DNA of 64,000 nucleotides from Lysinibacter cavernae (lineage in GTDB: Bacteria; Actinomycetota; Actinomycetes; Actinomycetales; Microbacteriaceae): positions 496,001 through 560,000 of the forward strand of contig NZ_JAAMOX010000001.1 in NCBI RefSeq assembly GCF_011758565.1. The letters run 5' to 3'. Position numbers and translations under genes: made by a program. Position 1 is the stretch's first letter. Each line of letters opens with the position of its first letter. A model generated the notes under the pieces. It was not told the DNA's origin, ran no database searches, and saw nothing but the letters and a program-made list of their open reading frames with translations. Of the stretch, positions 50,626 to 58,824 are shown in pieces.

Positions 50626-52707
50626 TTGGCAGCGTCAGACTATTCAGCACGACACTTGTCTGTTCTGGAAGGCTTGGAGGCGGTCCGCAAACGACCTGGA
50701 ATGTATATCGGTTCGACCGATTCCAGGGGACTCATGCACTGTCTCTGGGAGATTATTGATAACTCCGTTGATGAGGCACTTGCCGGTCATGGCGATACGA
50801 TCAAAATTGTTTTGCATCCTGATGGCAGTGTTGAAGTTATTGACTCTGGTCGTGGTGTTCCCGTTGATATCGAGCCAAAGAGTGGGCTGACGGGCGTTGA
50901 GCTCGTGTTTACAAAGCTGCACGCCGGTGGAAAATTTGGCGGAGGTTCTTACGGTTCCTCAGGTGGCCTGCACGGTGTTGGCGCCTCGGTTGTGAACGCC
51001 CTGTCCGCTCGACTTGACGCGTTTGTCGACCGCGACGGCAAAACGTATGCAATGAGCTTCCGTCACGGTGAGCCTGGCATCTTCACGGATTCGGGGGAGC
51101 CGTCTCCCGACTCGCCCTTTACCCCGTTTGAGAAGAAGAGCGAGCTTGTTGTTGTTGGCAAGGTCAAAAAGGGCGTAACCGGCACGCGCGTGCGTTACTG
51201 GGCCGACCCGCAGATCTTCACGGCCGACGCAACGTTTGACCCAGAGCAGCTTCGCGCGAGGGCGCGCCAGACCGCTTTCCTTATTCCTGGCCTGCGACTT
51301 GTCCTTGACGACCTTCGCGGAGACGAACCAACGCACGAGGAGTTCTTCTTCGAGGGCGGCATCTCTGAATACGTTGACTACCTTGCCCCAGATACCGCGG
51401 TCACTGACACCTGGCGTCTGAGCGGGACGCACACGTTCACCGAGACGGTGCCCGTTATGGATGCAAACGGCCATATGGTTTCCACGGACGTCGAGCGTGA
51501 GTGTGTTGTGGATGTTGCTCTCCGCTGGGGCACCGGCTATGAGACCACCATGCGCAGCTATGTCAACATCATCTCGACGCCAAAGGGTGGTACACACCTC
51601 AGCGGGTTTGAGCAGGGCTTGCTCAAGTTCTTCCGCCAGCAGATTGAGGCGAACGCACGCAAGCTGAAGGCAGGCAACGACAAGGTTGATAAGGACGACA
51701 TCCTTGCCGGCCTCACCGCGGTGCTGACGGTTCGACTTCCCGAGCCGCAGTTTGAAGGTCAGACCAAGGAAATCCTTGGAACCCCTGCCGTTCGGTCTAT
51801 CGTGAACAAGGTTGTGACGCACGGTCTCAAGCAAATCTTCGAGTCACCTAAGCGTACCGAGAAGGCCCAGTGTGCCTTGGTGCTCGAGAAGGTCGTATCC
51901 GAGATGAAGTCGCGCATTTCGCTGCGCGCCCAGAGGGACACTCAGCGACGCAAGACGTCGCTCGAGAGCTCGTCGCTTCCCGCAAAGCTCATCGATTGCC
52001 GAAGCAAGGATGTTGCCGGCAGCGAGATTTTCATCGTTGAGGGTGACTCGGCCCTCGGCACCGCGCGCCCAGCCCGCGACAGCGAGTTCCAGGCTCTGCT
52101 GCCCATTCGCGGAAAGATCTTGAACGTACAGAAGGCATCTGTCGCCGACATGCTGTCCAACGCGGAGTGTGGCGCGATCATCAAGGTGATCGGTGCCGGC
52201 TCCGGTCGTGACTTCGACCTCGATTCTGCGCGCTACGGCAAGGTCATCATCATGAGCGACGCCGATGTTGACGGCGCCCATATCCGTACCCTGCTGCTCA
52301 CCCTGTTCTTCCGCTACATGCGCCCAATGATTGAGGCCGGCCGTGTGTACGCCGCGGTACCGCCGTTGCACCGCGTGATCGTGCAGAACGCCGGCAAGAA
52401 ACCGAACGAGACGATCTATACCTACAGCGAGCAACAGCTCCAAGATCTCCTGGCAGACCTGAAGCGCAGGGGCAAGAAATATGTTGAGCCCATCCAGCGG
52501 TACAAGGGCCTCGGCGAGATGGATGCCGACCAATTGGCCGAGACGACGATGGATCGCGATAAGCGCCTGCTGCGCCGTGTTGGCGTCGCAGACGGGCAGA
52601 AAGCCTCCGAGATCTTTGAGCTGCTGATGGGCAACGAAGTCGCTCCGCGCAAGGAATTTATCGTGTCGAGTTCTGACACGCTTTCGCGGGAGCGCATCGA
52701 CGTTTAG
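50626..52707 (+). CDS. parE: DNA topoisomerase IV subunit B
   Basis: The 693-residue GHKL ATPase/TOPRIM subunit starts at TTG 50626 behind AGAGGAGAG; the upstream ATG at 50590 is not supported. Blocks include RKRPGMYIGSTDSRGLMHCL, EIIDNSVDEALAGHGD and SSGGLHGVGASVVNALSA in the ATPase, then EGDSALGTARPARDSEFQAL and MSDADVDGAHIRTLLLTLFF in TOPRIM. It resembles actinobacterial ParE more than GyrB, and the location beside sigA rather than at an origin supports this. The partner ParC gene is at 58825, facing it, with a catabolic island between. Confidence 0.93.
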   Translation: MAASDYSARHLSVLEGLEAVRKRPGMYIGSTDSRGLMHCLWEIIDNSVDEALAGHGDTIKIVLHPDGSVEVIDSGRGVPVDIEPKSGLTGVELVFTKLHAGGKFGGGSYGSSGGLHGVGASVVNALSARLDAFVDRDGKTYAMSFRHGEPGIFTDSGEPSPDSPFTPFEKKSELVVVGKVKKGVTGTRVRYWADPQIFTADATFDPEQLRARARQTAFLIPGLRLVLDDLRGDEPTHEEFFFEGGISEYVDYLAPDTAVTDTWRLSGTHTFTETVPVMDANGHMVSTDVERECVVDVALRWGTGYETTMRSYVNIISTPKGGTHLSGFEQGLLKFFRQQIEANARKLKAGNDKVDKDDILAGLTAVLTVRLPEPQFEGQTKEILGTPAVRSIVNKVVTHGLKQIFESPKRTEKAQCALVLEKVVSEMKSRISLRAQRDTQRRKTSLESSSLPAKLIDCRSKDVAGSEIFIVEGDSALGTARPARDSEFQALLPIRGKILNVQKASVADMLSNAECGAIIKVIGAGSGRDFDLDSARYGKVIIMSDADVDGAHIRTLLLTLFFRYMRPMIEAGRVYAAVPPLHRVIVQNAGKKPNETIYTYSEQQLQDLLADLKRRGKKYVEPIQRYKGLGEMDADQLAETTMDRDKRLLRRVGVADGQKASEIFELLMGNEVAPRKEFIVSSSDTLSRERIDV

Positions 52708-52930
52708 GCGGTCTGTTAGCGGGGACGGCATCCATATTATGGACTGCCTGTTGTCGCTCTCCCAAGCGTCGGCTGGGTGTGCATTTTTGCAGACACCATC
52801 TGCAGGAACTCCGGTTGAGTTGGTCAATTGAACAGTCCACACTCGGACTAAGTCGGGCGCGGATTAATCGCCCTGCAATGGACTACACGGAGAACCGAAC
52901 AGTGTCAGCGTAGACACGTAGGAGTGACAG
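52708..52930. promoter_or_regulatory. Upstream region of the MFS/SDR operon, with shared LysR-site candidate
   Basis: TGTGCATTTTTGC at 52778-52790 recurs in inverted orientation at 56146-56158 in the LysR/mmsB intergenic region. Otherwise I see no clear promoter. AGGAG precedes the MFS start. Confidence 0.55.
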
Positions 52931-54349
52931 ATGACTGTGGAAACGCCTATTCAACATCCATCGGCAGAACCGAGCGCCAAAGAATCTGGGCTCAAGAAAG
53001 TTGTGATCGCTTCGATGGCCGGAACGGTCGTCGAATGGTACGAATTTTTTCTCTACGCATCGGCGGCAACGCTTGTGTTTGGGGCATTATTCTTTCCCGA
53101 TTCTGGTTCTCAACTTGATGGCATCATTAAGGCCTTCCTGACCTATGCCGTCGGGTTTGTCGCGAGGCCAATTGGCGGAATCGTCTTTGGGCATTTTGGC
53201 GACAAATACGGACGAAAGCAGCTACTGCAGCTGTCTATCATCATGGTTGGCGTTGCGACGTTCCTCATGGGCTGCCTGCCAACGTTTGGCCAGATTGGTT
53301 ACTGGGCTCCATTCTTGCTGGTGGCCCTCCGGTTTATTCAAGGGTTTGCGGTTGGCGGCGAATGGGGCGGTGCGGTCCTGCTGGTGGCAGAACACAGCCC
53401 AAATAGGTCGCGTGGTTTCTGGTCGAGCTGGCCGCAGTCAGCCGTTCCAATGGGCAATCTCTTGGCGACGTTTGTGTTGTTGGTGCTGTCAAGCGTCCTT
53501 TCCCAGGATGACTTCCTCGGCTGGGGCTGGCGTATCGCCTTCTGGCTTTCGGCCGTGATCGTGCTCATCGGTTATTACATTCGGACCAAGGTGAATGATG
53601 CCCCCATCTTCCTCAAGGCGCGCGAAGAACTCGAGACCAACCCCCAGAAGGGCTACGGGGTCATGGAAGTCTTCCGCCGCTACCCGAGGGGTGTCTTCAC
53701 AGCAATGGGCCTTCGCTTTGCCGAGAACATTCTCTACTACCTGGTTGTTACCTTCACCATCACGTATCTTGCGGTCATCGTGAAAACGGATACCTCTCGC
53801 ATCCTACTGCTGTTGCTCATTGCGCACCTTGTGCATTTTGCGGCTGTTCCGTTGGTCGGGCGGATGACGGACATCATTGGGCGAAAGCCGGTGTATATGG
53901 CGGGTGCCATCCTCGGTGCAACGTGGGGCTTCTTCGCCTTCCCAATGATGGATACTGGCAACGACGTCATGATCGTGCTGGCCGTGATTATCGGGCTGCT
54001 GTTCCACGCACTCATGTACGCGGGTCAGCCTGCCATCATGGCCGAAATGTTCCCAACGCGGATGCGCTATTCCGGTGTTTCGCTCGGATACCAGGTCACG
54101 TCAATTGTTGCTGGCTCGATGGCCCCAATTATTGCCTCAAGCCTGCTTAACACCTTTGATTCTTCAGTGCCTGTTGCGCTCTACCTGATGGGTGCGTGCT
54201 GTGTCACGATCGTCGCGGTCTTGTGTCTGCGGGAGACCAAAGGCATCTCACTGCAATCAATTGATGTGGCCGACGCCACCCGAACGGCCGAGATTCAGAT
54301 CGAAGATGCTGCTGCCGTCGCCGCGGGAACCAGGCGGGTACGGCAGTGA
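52931..54349 (+). CDS. MFS transporter, metabolite:H+ symporter (MHS) type
   Basis: The 472-residue, 12-helix carrier opens with VVIASMAGTVVEWYEFFLYA, the hallmark of MHS symporters (ShiA, KgtP, ProP relatives). The MFS loop motif is GHFGDKYGRKQLL, with a second copy at GRMTDIIGRKPV. LRFIQGFAVGGEWGGAVLLV is another MHS block. MHS members import small organic acids or betaines with protons. The SDR gene overlaps its stop, and mmsB/mmsA are near, so a 3-hydroxy acid such as 3-hydroxyisobutyrate or 3-hydroxybutyrate is a plausible substrate (inference). Confidence 0.93.
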   Translation: MTVETPIQHPSAEPSAKESGLKKVVIASMAGTVVEWYEFFLYASAATLVFGALFFPDSGSQLDGIIKAFLTYAVGFVARPIGGIVFGHFGDKYGRKQLLQLSIIMVGVATFLMGCLPTFGQIGYWAPFLLVALRFIQGFAVGGEWGGAVLLVAEHSPNRSRGFWSSWPQSAVPMGNLLATFVLLVLSSVLSQDDFLGWGWRIAFWLSAVIVLIGYYIRTKVNDAPIFLKAREELETNPQKGYGVMEVFRRYPRGVFTAMGLRFAENILYYLVVTFTITYLAVIVKTDTSRILLLLLIAHLVHFAAVPLVGRMTDIIGRKPVYMAGAILGATWGFFAFPMMDTGNDVMIVLAVIIGLLFHALMYAGQPAIMAEMFPTRMRYSGVSLGYQVTSIVAGSMAPIIASSLLNTFDSSVPVALYLMGACCVTIVAVLCLRETKGISLQSIDVADATRTAEIQIEDAAAVAAGTRRVRQ

Positions 54350-55134
54350 GTGCAGCATCCGCGGGGTACCCTCCTGCGTCGGCGGGGGGAACGCTGCCAC
54401 TCGCCGGACGGCGCGCCCTCATTACCGGGGGCGCCGGGGGCATTGGCCTCGCGTGTGGTCGTCTCCTGGCCGAACGTGGTGCCCACGTCATCCTGGCCGA
54501 CATCGAGGCTAAAGCCGTTCAATCGGCGGCGCGGGAGATCGGCGGAGAAGCGCTCGTGCTTGACCTGCTTGATACCGCCCAGCTTGAAGACCGGCAATTT
54601 GACGTGGACATCCTGGTGAACAACGCGGGTATGCAATCCCTGAGCCCAATCGAAACGTGCGAACCCGCGGTGTTTCGCCGCATGATGACCCTCATGCTTG
54701 AAGCTCCGTTTCTGCTCATTCGCGCAAGCCTTCCTCATATGTATCGAACGGGCTTTGGGCGGATTATCAATATGTCCTCGGTGCACGGCTTGCGGGCATC
54801 ACCGCTCAAGGCCCCCTACGTTGCGGCTAAACACGGGCTTGAGGGGCTCTCGAAGGTCACCGCCCGCGAGGGCGGCCCGCACGGGGTGACAAGCAACTGC
54901 GTCAATCCTGGTTTTGTGAGCACCCCCTTGGTGACAAACCAGATTGCAGACCAGGCAGCGGCAAACGGCATCCAAGAGCAGGACGTGCTGCAGGATGTCT
55001 TGCTCGCGAAGAACGCGATTAAGCGCCTGGTTGAGCCGCATGAGGTTGCGTCGCTTGTTGGGTTTCTTGCCTCAGACGAGGCTTCGATGATCACTGGCGC
55101 GAGCTACACCATCGATGGGGGATGGACAGCCTAG
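54346..55134 (+). CDS. Short-chain dehydrogenase, 3-hydroxybutyrate dehydrogenase type
   Basis: The 262-residue SDR has cofactor motif ITGGAGGIGLACGRLLAERG and DILVNNAGMQ. The catalytic Ser-Tyr-Lys triad sits in IINMSSVHGLRASPLKAPYV and AAKHGLEGLSKV. TAREGGPHGVTSNCVNPGFV then STPLVTNQIADQA is the diagnostic block of bacterial D-3-hydroxybutyrate dehydrogenases. GTG 54346 overlaps the MFS stop by 4 nt (GTGA). It probably oxidises an imported 3-hydroxy acid with NAD+. It is followed by a strong hairpin. Confidence 0.88.
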   Translation: MSAASAGYPPASAGGTLPLAGRRALITGGAGGIGLACGRLLAERGAHVILADIEAKAVQSAAREIGGEALVLDLLDTAQLEDRQFDVDILVNNAGMQSLSPIETCEPAVFRRMMTLMLEAPFLLIRASLPHMYRTGFGRIINMSSVHGLRASPLKAPYVAAKHGLEGLSKVTAREGGPHGVTSNCVNPGFVSTPLVTNQIADQAAANGIQEQDVLQDVLLAKNAIKRLVEPHEVASLVGFLASDEASMITGASYTIDGGWTA

Positions 55135-55140
55135 GCTGCC

Positions 55141-55187
55141 GCCGGACGGAGCACCCCGCCCCTGTGTGCTGGGGTGCTCCGTCCGGC
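55141..55187. terminator. Perfect 17-bp bidirectional hairpin terminator
   Basis: GCCGGACGGAGCACCCC (55141-55157) and its exact complement (55171-55187) flank a 13-nt loop. It lies between the convergent SDR and LysR genes. Confidence 0.9.
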
Positions 55188-55194
55188 AAACGGC

Positions 55195-56106
55195 CTAGCC
55201 GAGCAGCAGCTCCTGCGACTCAGCGACTTGCTGCTTGATCGCGCTGATCGTGGCCTGCACGGCGGGGGAGCGTAACGACTCGGGTCGTGCTGCTGCCATA
55301 ATGCGAAGCTTCCGGTGAAACTGTGATGAAAGGACAGGCACAAAGTCGTCGTCATCCGCAATAAGAAATGACGGCAGTAACCCGATGCCTCCGCCAGAGC
55401 GGACCGCCTCAACCTGAGCGAAGATGCTCGTGCTTTGCAGGCTGCTTCGTGGATCAGGAAGCCCCGTTGACCTGTGGCCAAGCTCCGCGACCTGGAGCGC
55501 CGATTCGACATAGGAAACGAAGGCGTGGTGACGGAGATCTGCAGTCGACTCCGGCGTGCCGTTTCCTTCGAGGTATTCGCGACTGGCGTAGAGCCGAAGG
55601 TAGTAGTTGCTGAGAAAAAGCGTGTGTACGTTTGGTACATCGGTTGGCTCAACGACGAGCTCGAGGTCTACACCTGACCGGTTTTGGTTGATGCGCTTGG
55701 TTCCGCTCATAACCTCGACGTTGAGACGCGGGTGTTTGCGTTGCAGCGCCACGAGAGCGGGGCTTACGCAACGGGCAGCGAATCCGTCGGGGCTGCTGAG
55801 ACGAACGAGACCGGTAATGGCATCGCTGTCTTTGGTGATGGTTCGGGTCAACGATCCAAGGCTGAGTTCGATTGCCTCGGCCGCGCGCACAGCCTCTGCG
55901 CCAAGATCGGTGAGTTCCCAGCCGTGTGGGCTGCGCACAAGCGTCCGCCCGCCGAGCTGTTGGTCAAGGGCTTGGATTCGTCGTGACACGGTCGTATGTG
56001 TGGTTTCGAGGGCGTCCGCGACGGCATTGAATCTGCCGAGGCGGGCAACGGCGAGCAAGATCATCAGATCGTTTGGGCTTGGTGATGACCAGGAGGGGTC
56101 GGTCAT
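55195..56106 (-). CDS. LysR-family transcriptional regulator
   Basis: The 303-residue protein has the N-terminal winged helix-turn-helix: NDLMILLAVARLGRFNAVAD, ALETTHTTVSRRIQALDQQL, GGRTLVRSPHGWELTDLGAE. A periplasmic-binding-like effector domain follows to the C-terminus. ATG 56106 follows AGGAAAGGCAG and is chosen over an in-frame start 33 nt upstream. It is divergent from mmsB, the usual LysR arrangement, and sits between the two halves of the catabolic island. It is the natural candidate to control both, consistent with the shared TGTGCATTTTTGC motif. Confidence 0.94.
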   Translation of the reverse strand: MTDPSWSSPSPNDLMILLAVARLGRFNAVADALETTHTTVSRRIQALDQQLGGRTLVRSPHGWELTDLGAEAVRAAEAIELSLGSLTRTITKDSDAITGLVRLSSPDGFAARCVSPALVALQRKHPRLNVEVMSGTKRINQNRSGVDLELVVEPTDVPNVHTLFLSNYYLRLYASREYLEGNGTPESTADLRHHAFVSYVESALQVAELGHRSTGLPDPRSSLQSTSIFAQVEAVRSGGGIGLLPSFLIADDDDFVPVLSSQFHRKLRIMAAARPESLRSPAVQATISAIKQQVAESQELLLG

Positions 56107-56145
56107 AGCTGCCTTTCCTAGGGGGCCTACGCGACGCACCTATGA

Positions 56146-56158
56146 GCAAAAATGCACA
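56146..56158. promoter_or_regulatory. LysR-site candidate TGTGCATTTTTGC (inverted copy)
   Basis: The reverse complement of these 13 bases is identical to 52778-52790 upstream of the MFS gene. It lies about 40 bp upstream of the LysR start. TGCACA recurs at 56185-56190. Confidence 0.6.
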
Positions 56159-56168
56159 TAGCGTCTGT

Positions 56169-56196
56169 AATAAATGCGCTTGTCTGCACATTTATT
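56169..56196. promoter_or_regulatory. 8-bp inverted repeat in the LysR/mmsB intergenic region
   Basis: AATAAATG (56169-56176) and CATTTATT (56189-56196) form a perfect dyad with a 12-nt spacer, about 95 bp upstream of mmsB. It could be part of a LysR recognition or activation site, or an AT-rich promoter element. Confidence 0.6.
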
Positions 56197-56289
56197 CACT
56201 GCGATTCTAATGATGTCACAGCGATTGTGGCATCACACGGAACGATGCGCGCGCTACCCGCTCGCATCCACAAGCAAAGGAGCTTGCTC

Positions 56290-57198
56290 ATGGCAGTTAT
56301 CGGATGGATCGGGCTCGGTCACATGGGTGGGCCCATGTCGGCAAACCTTGTGAAAGCAGGCCACACGGTTCGCGGATTTGACCTGAGCGCGGCCGCGCTT
56401 GATGCCGCAGAGCAAAACGGAATCATCGCGACCGCGAGCATCGCAGAGGCTGTTGCTGGCGCCGACGCGGTTTTTACGATGCTGCCAAAAGGCGAGCATG
56501 CCCGCAGCGCCTACCTCGGCGACGCCGGCATCCTCGCAACGGCCGACACAACGACGCTGCTGGTCGACTCATCCACCATCGATATTGATTCGGCAACGGC
56601 GCTCCACGACGCTGCGGCCGCCGGGGGATTCCGATTTGTGGATGCGCCAGTATCTGGCGGAATGAGCGGCGCTGAACAGGCAACACTCACCTTCATGATT
56701 GGCGGCGAACCAACAGTTGTTGCAGAGGCCAGCGAGTATATCCGGCCAATGGCAGGAAACATCATCCCAACAGGTGGTCCAACCACAGGGCAGGCAGCGA
56801 AGATTTGCAACAACCTCATGCTGTTCATCTCCCTCGCGGCGTGTGCAGAGGGCTCCGTCCTCGCTGAGCGTCTTGGCCTCGACCCGCAGGTGTTCTGGGA
56901 TATCGCGTCGGTATCGTCTGGTGACAGCTGGGCTCTGCGTACCTGGTATCCCGTTCCGGGGGTCGTTGAAACGGCAGCATCGAACCATGACTTTGCTCCA
57001 ACCTTCACAACGGATCTCGCGAATAAAGACATCGGCCTTGCAATAGCGGCGGCGAAGAGCACCGGAACACCCCTCGAGATTGGCGAACACGTGCAGGAGC
57101 TGTTCCAACGCCTCATCGATCAGGATCAGGGCGGCAAGGACTGCTCAATGATTGTGAAGCTGGTCGACGGCACCGCCCCATCACCCGCACACGCGTAA
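56290..57198 (+). CDS. mmsB: 3-hydroxyisobutyrate dehydrogenase
   Basis: The 302-residue NAD-dependent enzyme starts at ATG 56290 behind AAAGGAG. The Rossmann motif GWIGLGHMGGPMSANLVKAG marks the beta-hydroxyacid dehydrogenase family. LVDSSTIDIDSATALHDAAA and FVDAPVSGGMSGAEQATLTF are the substrate-specificity blocks of HIBADH. The catalytic Lys lies in GQAAKICNNLMLFIS. Product methylmalonate semialdehyde is the substrate of MmsA encoded next. Together they complete the distal valine-degradation pathway. Confidence 0.94.
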   Translation: MAVIGWIGLGHMGGPMSANLVKAGHTVRGFDLSAAALDAAEQNGIIATASIAEAVAGADAVFTMLPKGEHARSAYLGDAGILATADTTTLLVDSSTIDIDSATALHDAAAAGGFRFVDAPVSGGMSGAEQATLTFMIGGEPTVVAEASEYIRPMAGNIIPTGGPTTGQAAKICNNLMLFISLAACAEGSVLAERLGLDPQVFWDIASVSSGDSWALRTWYPVPGVVETAASNHDFAPTFTTDLANKDIGLAIAAAKSTGTPLEIGEHVQELFQRLIDQDQGGKDCSMIVKLVDGTAPSPAHA

Positions 57199-57237
57199 GC
57201 CAACCGGCCGCCATCTACCATGAACGAAAGAGTCACC

Positions 57238-58722
57238 ATGCAGACCATCCCGCACTTCATTAACGGAGAACACGTTTCGGATGCCGAGCGGTTCGCTCCC
57301 GTCTATAACCCAGCCACAGGCGCACAGGAGAAGCAAGTCGTTTTGGCATCAACTGCACAGGTCGAAGATGCTATTGCCGCAGCTGCGGGCGCGCTCCCTG
57401 GCTGGCGAGCAACGAGCCTTGCGAAGCGAACAGCGATCTTCTTTCGGGTGCGCCAGCTTATCGAAGAACGCAAGGGTGAACTGGCAGCGATTCTGACCAG
57501 TGAACACGGCAAGGTGCTCTCAGACGCAGAAGGCGAGATCAACCGTGGCCTCGAGAACATCGAGTTTGCTACTGGCCTGTCGCACATGCTGAAGGGAGAG
57601 CGCGCCGAGCAGGTGTCATCCGGAGTTGATGTGCACTCATCCAGGCAACCCGTCGGAGTGGTCGCGTGCATTACGCCGTTCAACTTTCCCGCAATGGTTC
57701 CGCTGTGGATGATCGGCAGCGCGCTTGCCTGCGGCAATACCGTGCTGCTCAAACCGAGTGAAAAGGATCCGTCGTCGGCGGTGTTTATCGCCGAGCTGTT
57801 TGCCGAGGCGGGTCTGCCCTCCGGCGTGCTGAACGTGGTGCAGGGTGACAAAGAAGCGGTTGATGCAATTCTTGACAGCCAAGAAGTCAAAGCCATCAGC
57901 TTTGTCGGCTCGACCCCCATCGCTCAGAGCATCTATGCCCGCGCCGCCGAACGTGGCAAGCGAGTTCAAGCTCTCGGCGGCGCGAAGAACCACATGGTTG
58001 TACTGCCAGATGCCGATCTCAGTATGGCCGCCGATGCGGCGATCAACGCAGCCTATGGCTCTGCCGGCGAGCGGTGCATGGCAGTGAGCGTTGTGGTTGC
58101 CGTTGGTTCCATTGCCGATGAGCTCGTTGAAGCCATCGCCGAGCGTGGGCGTTCACTCGTCATCGGTGCCGGCACGGATGCTACGTCCCAAATGGGCCCG
58201 CTGATCACCCGCGAACACCGGGATAAGGTCGCTGGCTATGTGGCCGGTGCTGCGAACGAAGGAGCGACGGTTGTGCTCGATGGACGCGAGCACGCCTTTG
58301 ATTCCGACGGTTTTTTCATCGGGGTGAGTCTTATCGACCATGTGAAGCCTGGGATGCGTGTCTACGACGACGAGATTTTTGGGCCGGTACTCTCGGTCGT
58401 TCGAGTTGACACCTACGACGAAGCGGTTGCGCTGACCAATGCCAATGAGTTTGGCAATGGGGTGGCCATCTTTACCCGAGATGGGGGAGCCGCTCGCCAG
58501 TTTGAGTTTGAGATCGAGGCTGGAATGGTCGGGGTAAACGTGCCGATCCCCGTGCCAGTTGGCTCGTTCTCGTTTGGCGGCTGGAAGAATTCTCTGTTTG
58601 GCGACACCCACATGTATGGTCCCGACAGTATCCGCTTCTACACGAGGGGCAAGGTCGTGACCACGCGCTGGCCTGACCCGGCGCAGAGCACCATCGACCT
58701 CGGCTTCCCCCAGGTCGACTAG
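57238..58722 (+). CDS. mmsA: Methylmalonate-semialdehyde dehydrogenase (CoA-acylating)
   Basis: The 494-residue aldehyde dehydrogenase-fold enzyme converts methylmalonate semialdehyde and CoA to propionyl-CoA, CO2 and NADH. It begins IPHFINGEHVSDAERFAPVY and VYNPATGAQ. The nucleophile is Cys280 in AAYGSAGERCMAVSVVV. ACITPFNFPAMVPLWMIGSA and SFVGSTPIAQSIYARAAERG are MMSDH-specific blocks. ATG 57238 has GAAAGAG ahead; an ATG 18 nt earlier lacks a ribosome site. It lies 39 nt after mmsB. Confidence 0.95.
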   Translation: MQTIPHFINGEHVSDAERFAPVYNPATGAQEKQVVLASTAQVEDAIAAAAGALPGWRATSLAKRTAIFFRVRQLIEERKGELAAILTSEHGKVLSDAEGEINRGLENIEFATGLSHMLKGERAEQVSSGVDVHSSRQPVGVVACITPFNFPAMVPLWMIGSALACGNTVLLKPSEKDPSSAVFIAELFAEAGLPSGVLNVVQGDKEAVDAILDSQEVKAISFVGSTPIAQSIYARAAERGKRVQALGGAKNHMVVLPDADLSMAADAAINAAYGSAGERCMAVSVVVAVGSIADELVEAIAERGRSLVIGAGTDATSQMGPLITREHRDKVAGYVAGAANEGATVVLDGREHAFDSDGFFIGVSLIDHVKPGMRVYDDEIFGPVLSVVRVDTYDEAVALTNANEFGNGVAIFTRDGGAARQFEFEIEAGMVGVNVPIPVPVGSFSFGGWKNSLFGDTHMYGPDSIRFYTRGKVVTTRWPDPAQSTIDLGFPQVD

Positions 58723-58724
58723 CC

Positions 58725-58798
58725 AACCTGCATCTATTTGCGACTTTCTGCTGAAAATCTGTGTGATTTGTGCAGATTCTCGCAAATAGATGCAGGTT
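58725..58798. repeat. 19-bp perfect inverted repeat, likely bidirectional terminator
   Basis: AACCTGCATCTATTTGCGA (58725-58743) and its exact complement (58780-58798) bound a 36-nt centre that is itself partly complementary (GAAAATCTG and CAGATTC). A TTTT run overlaps the right end. It lies between the convergent mmsA and parC genes. The low GC content and length are unlike the other terminators here. Confidence 0.85.
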
Positions 58799-58824
58799 TT
58801 GGATGGGCGGATGGGCGGCGAAGG

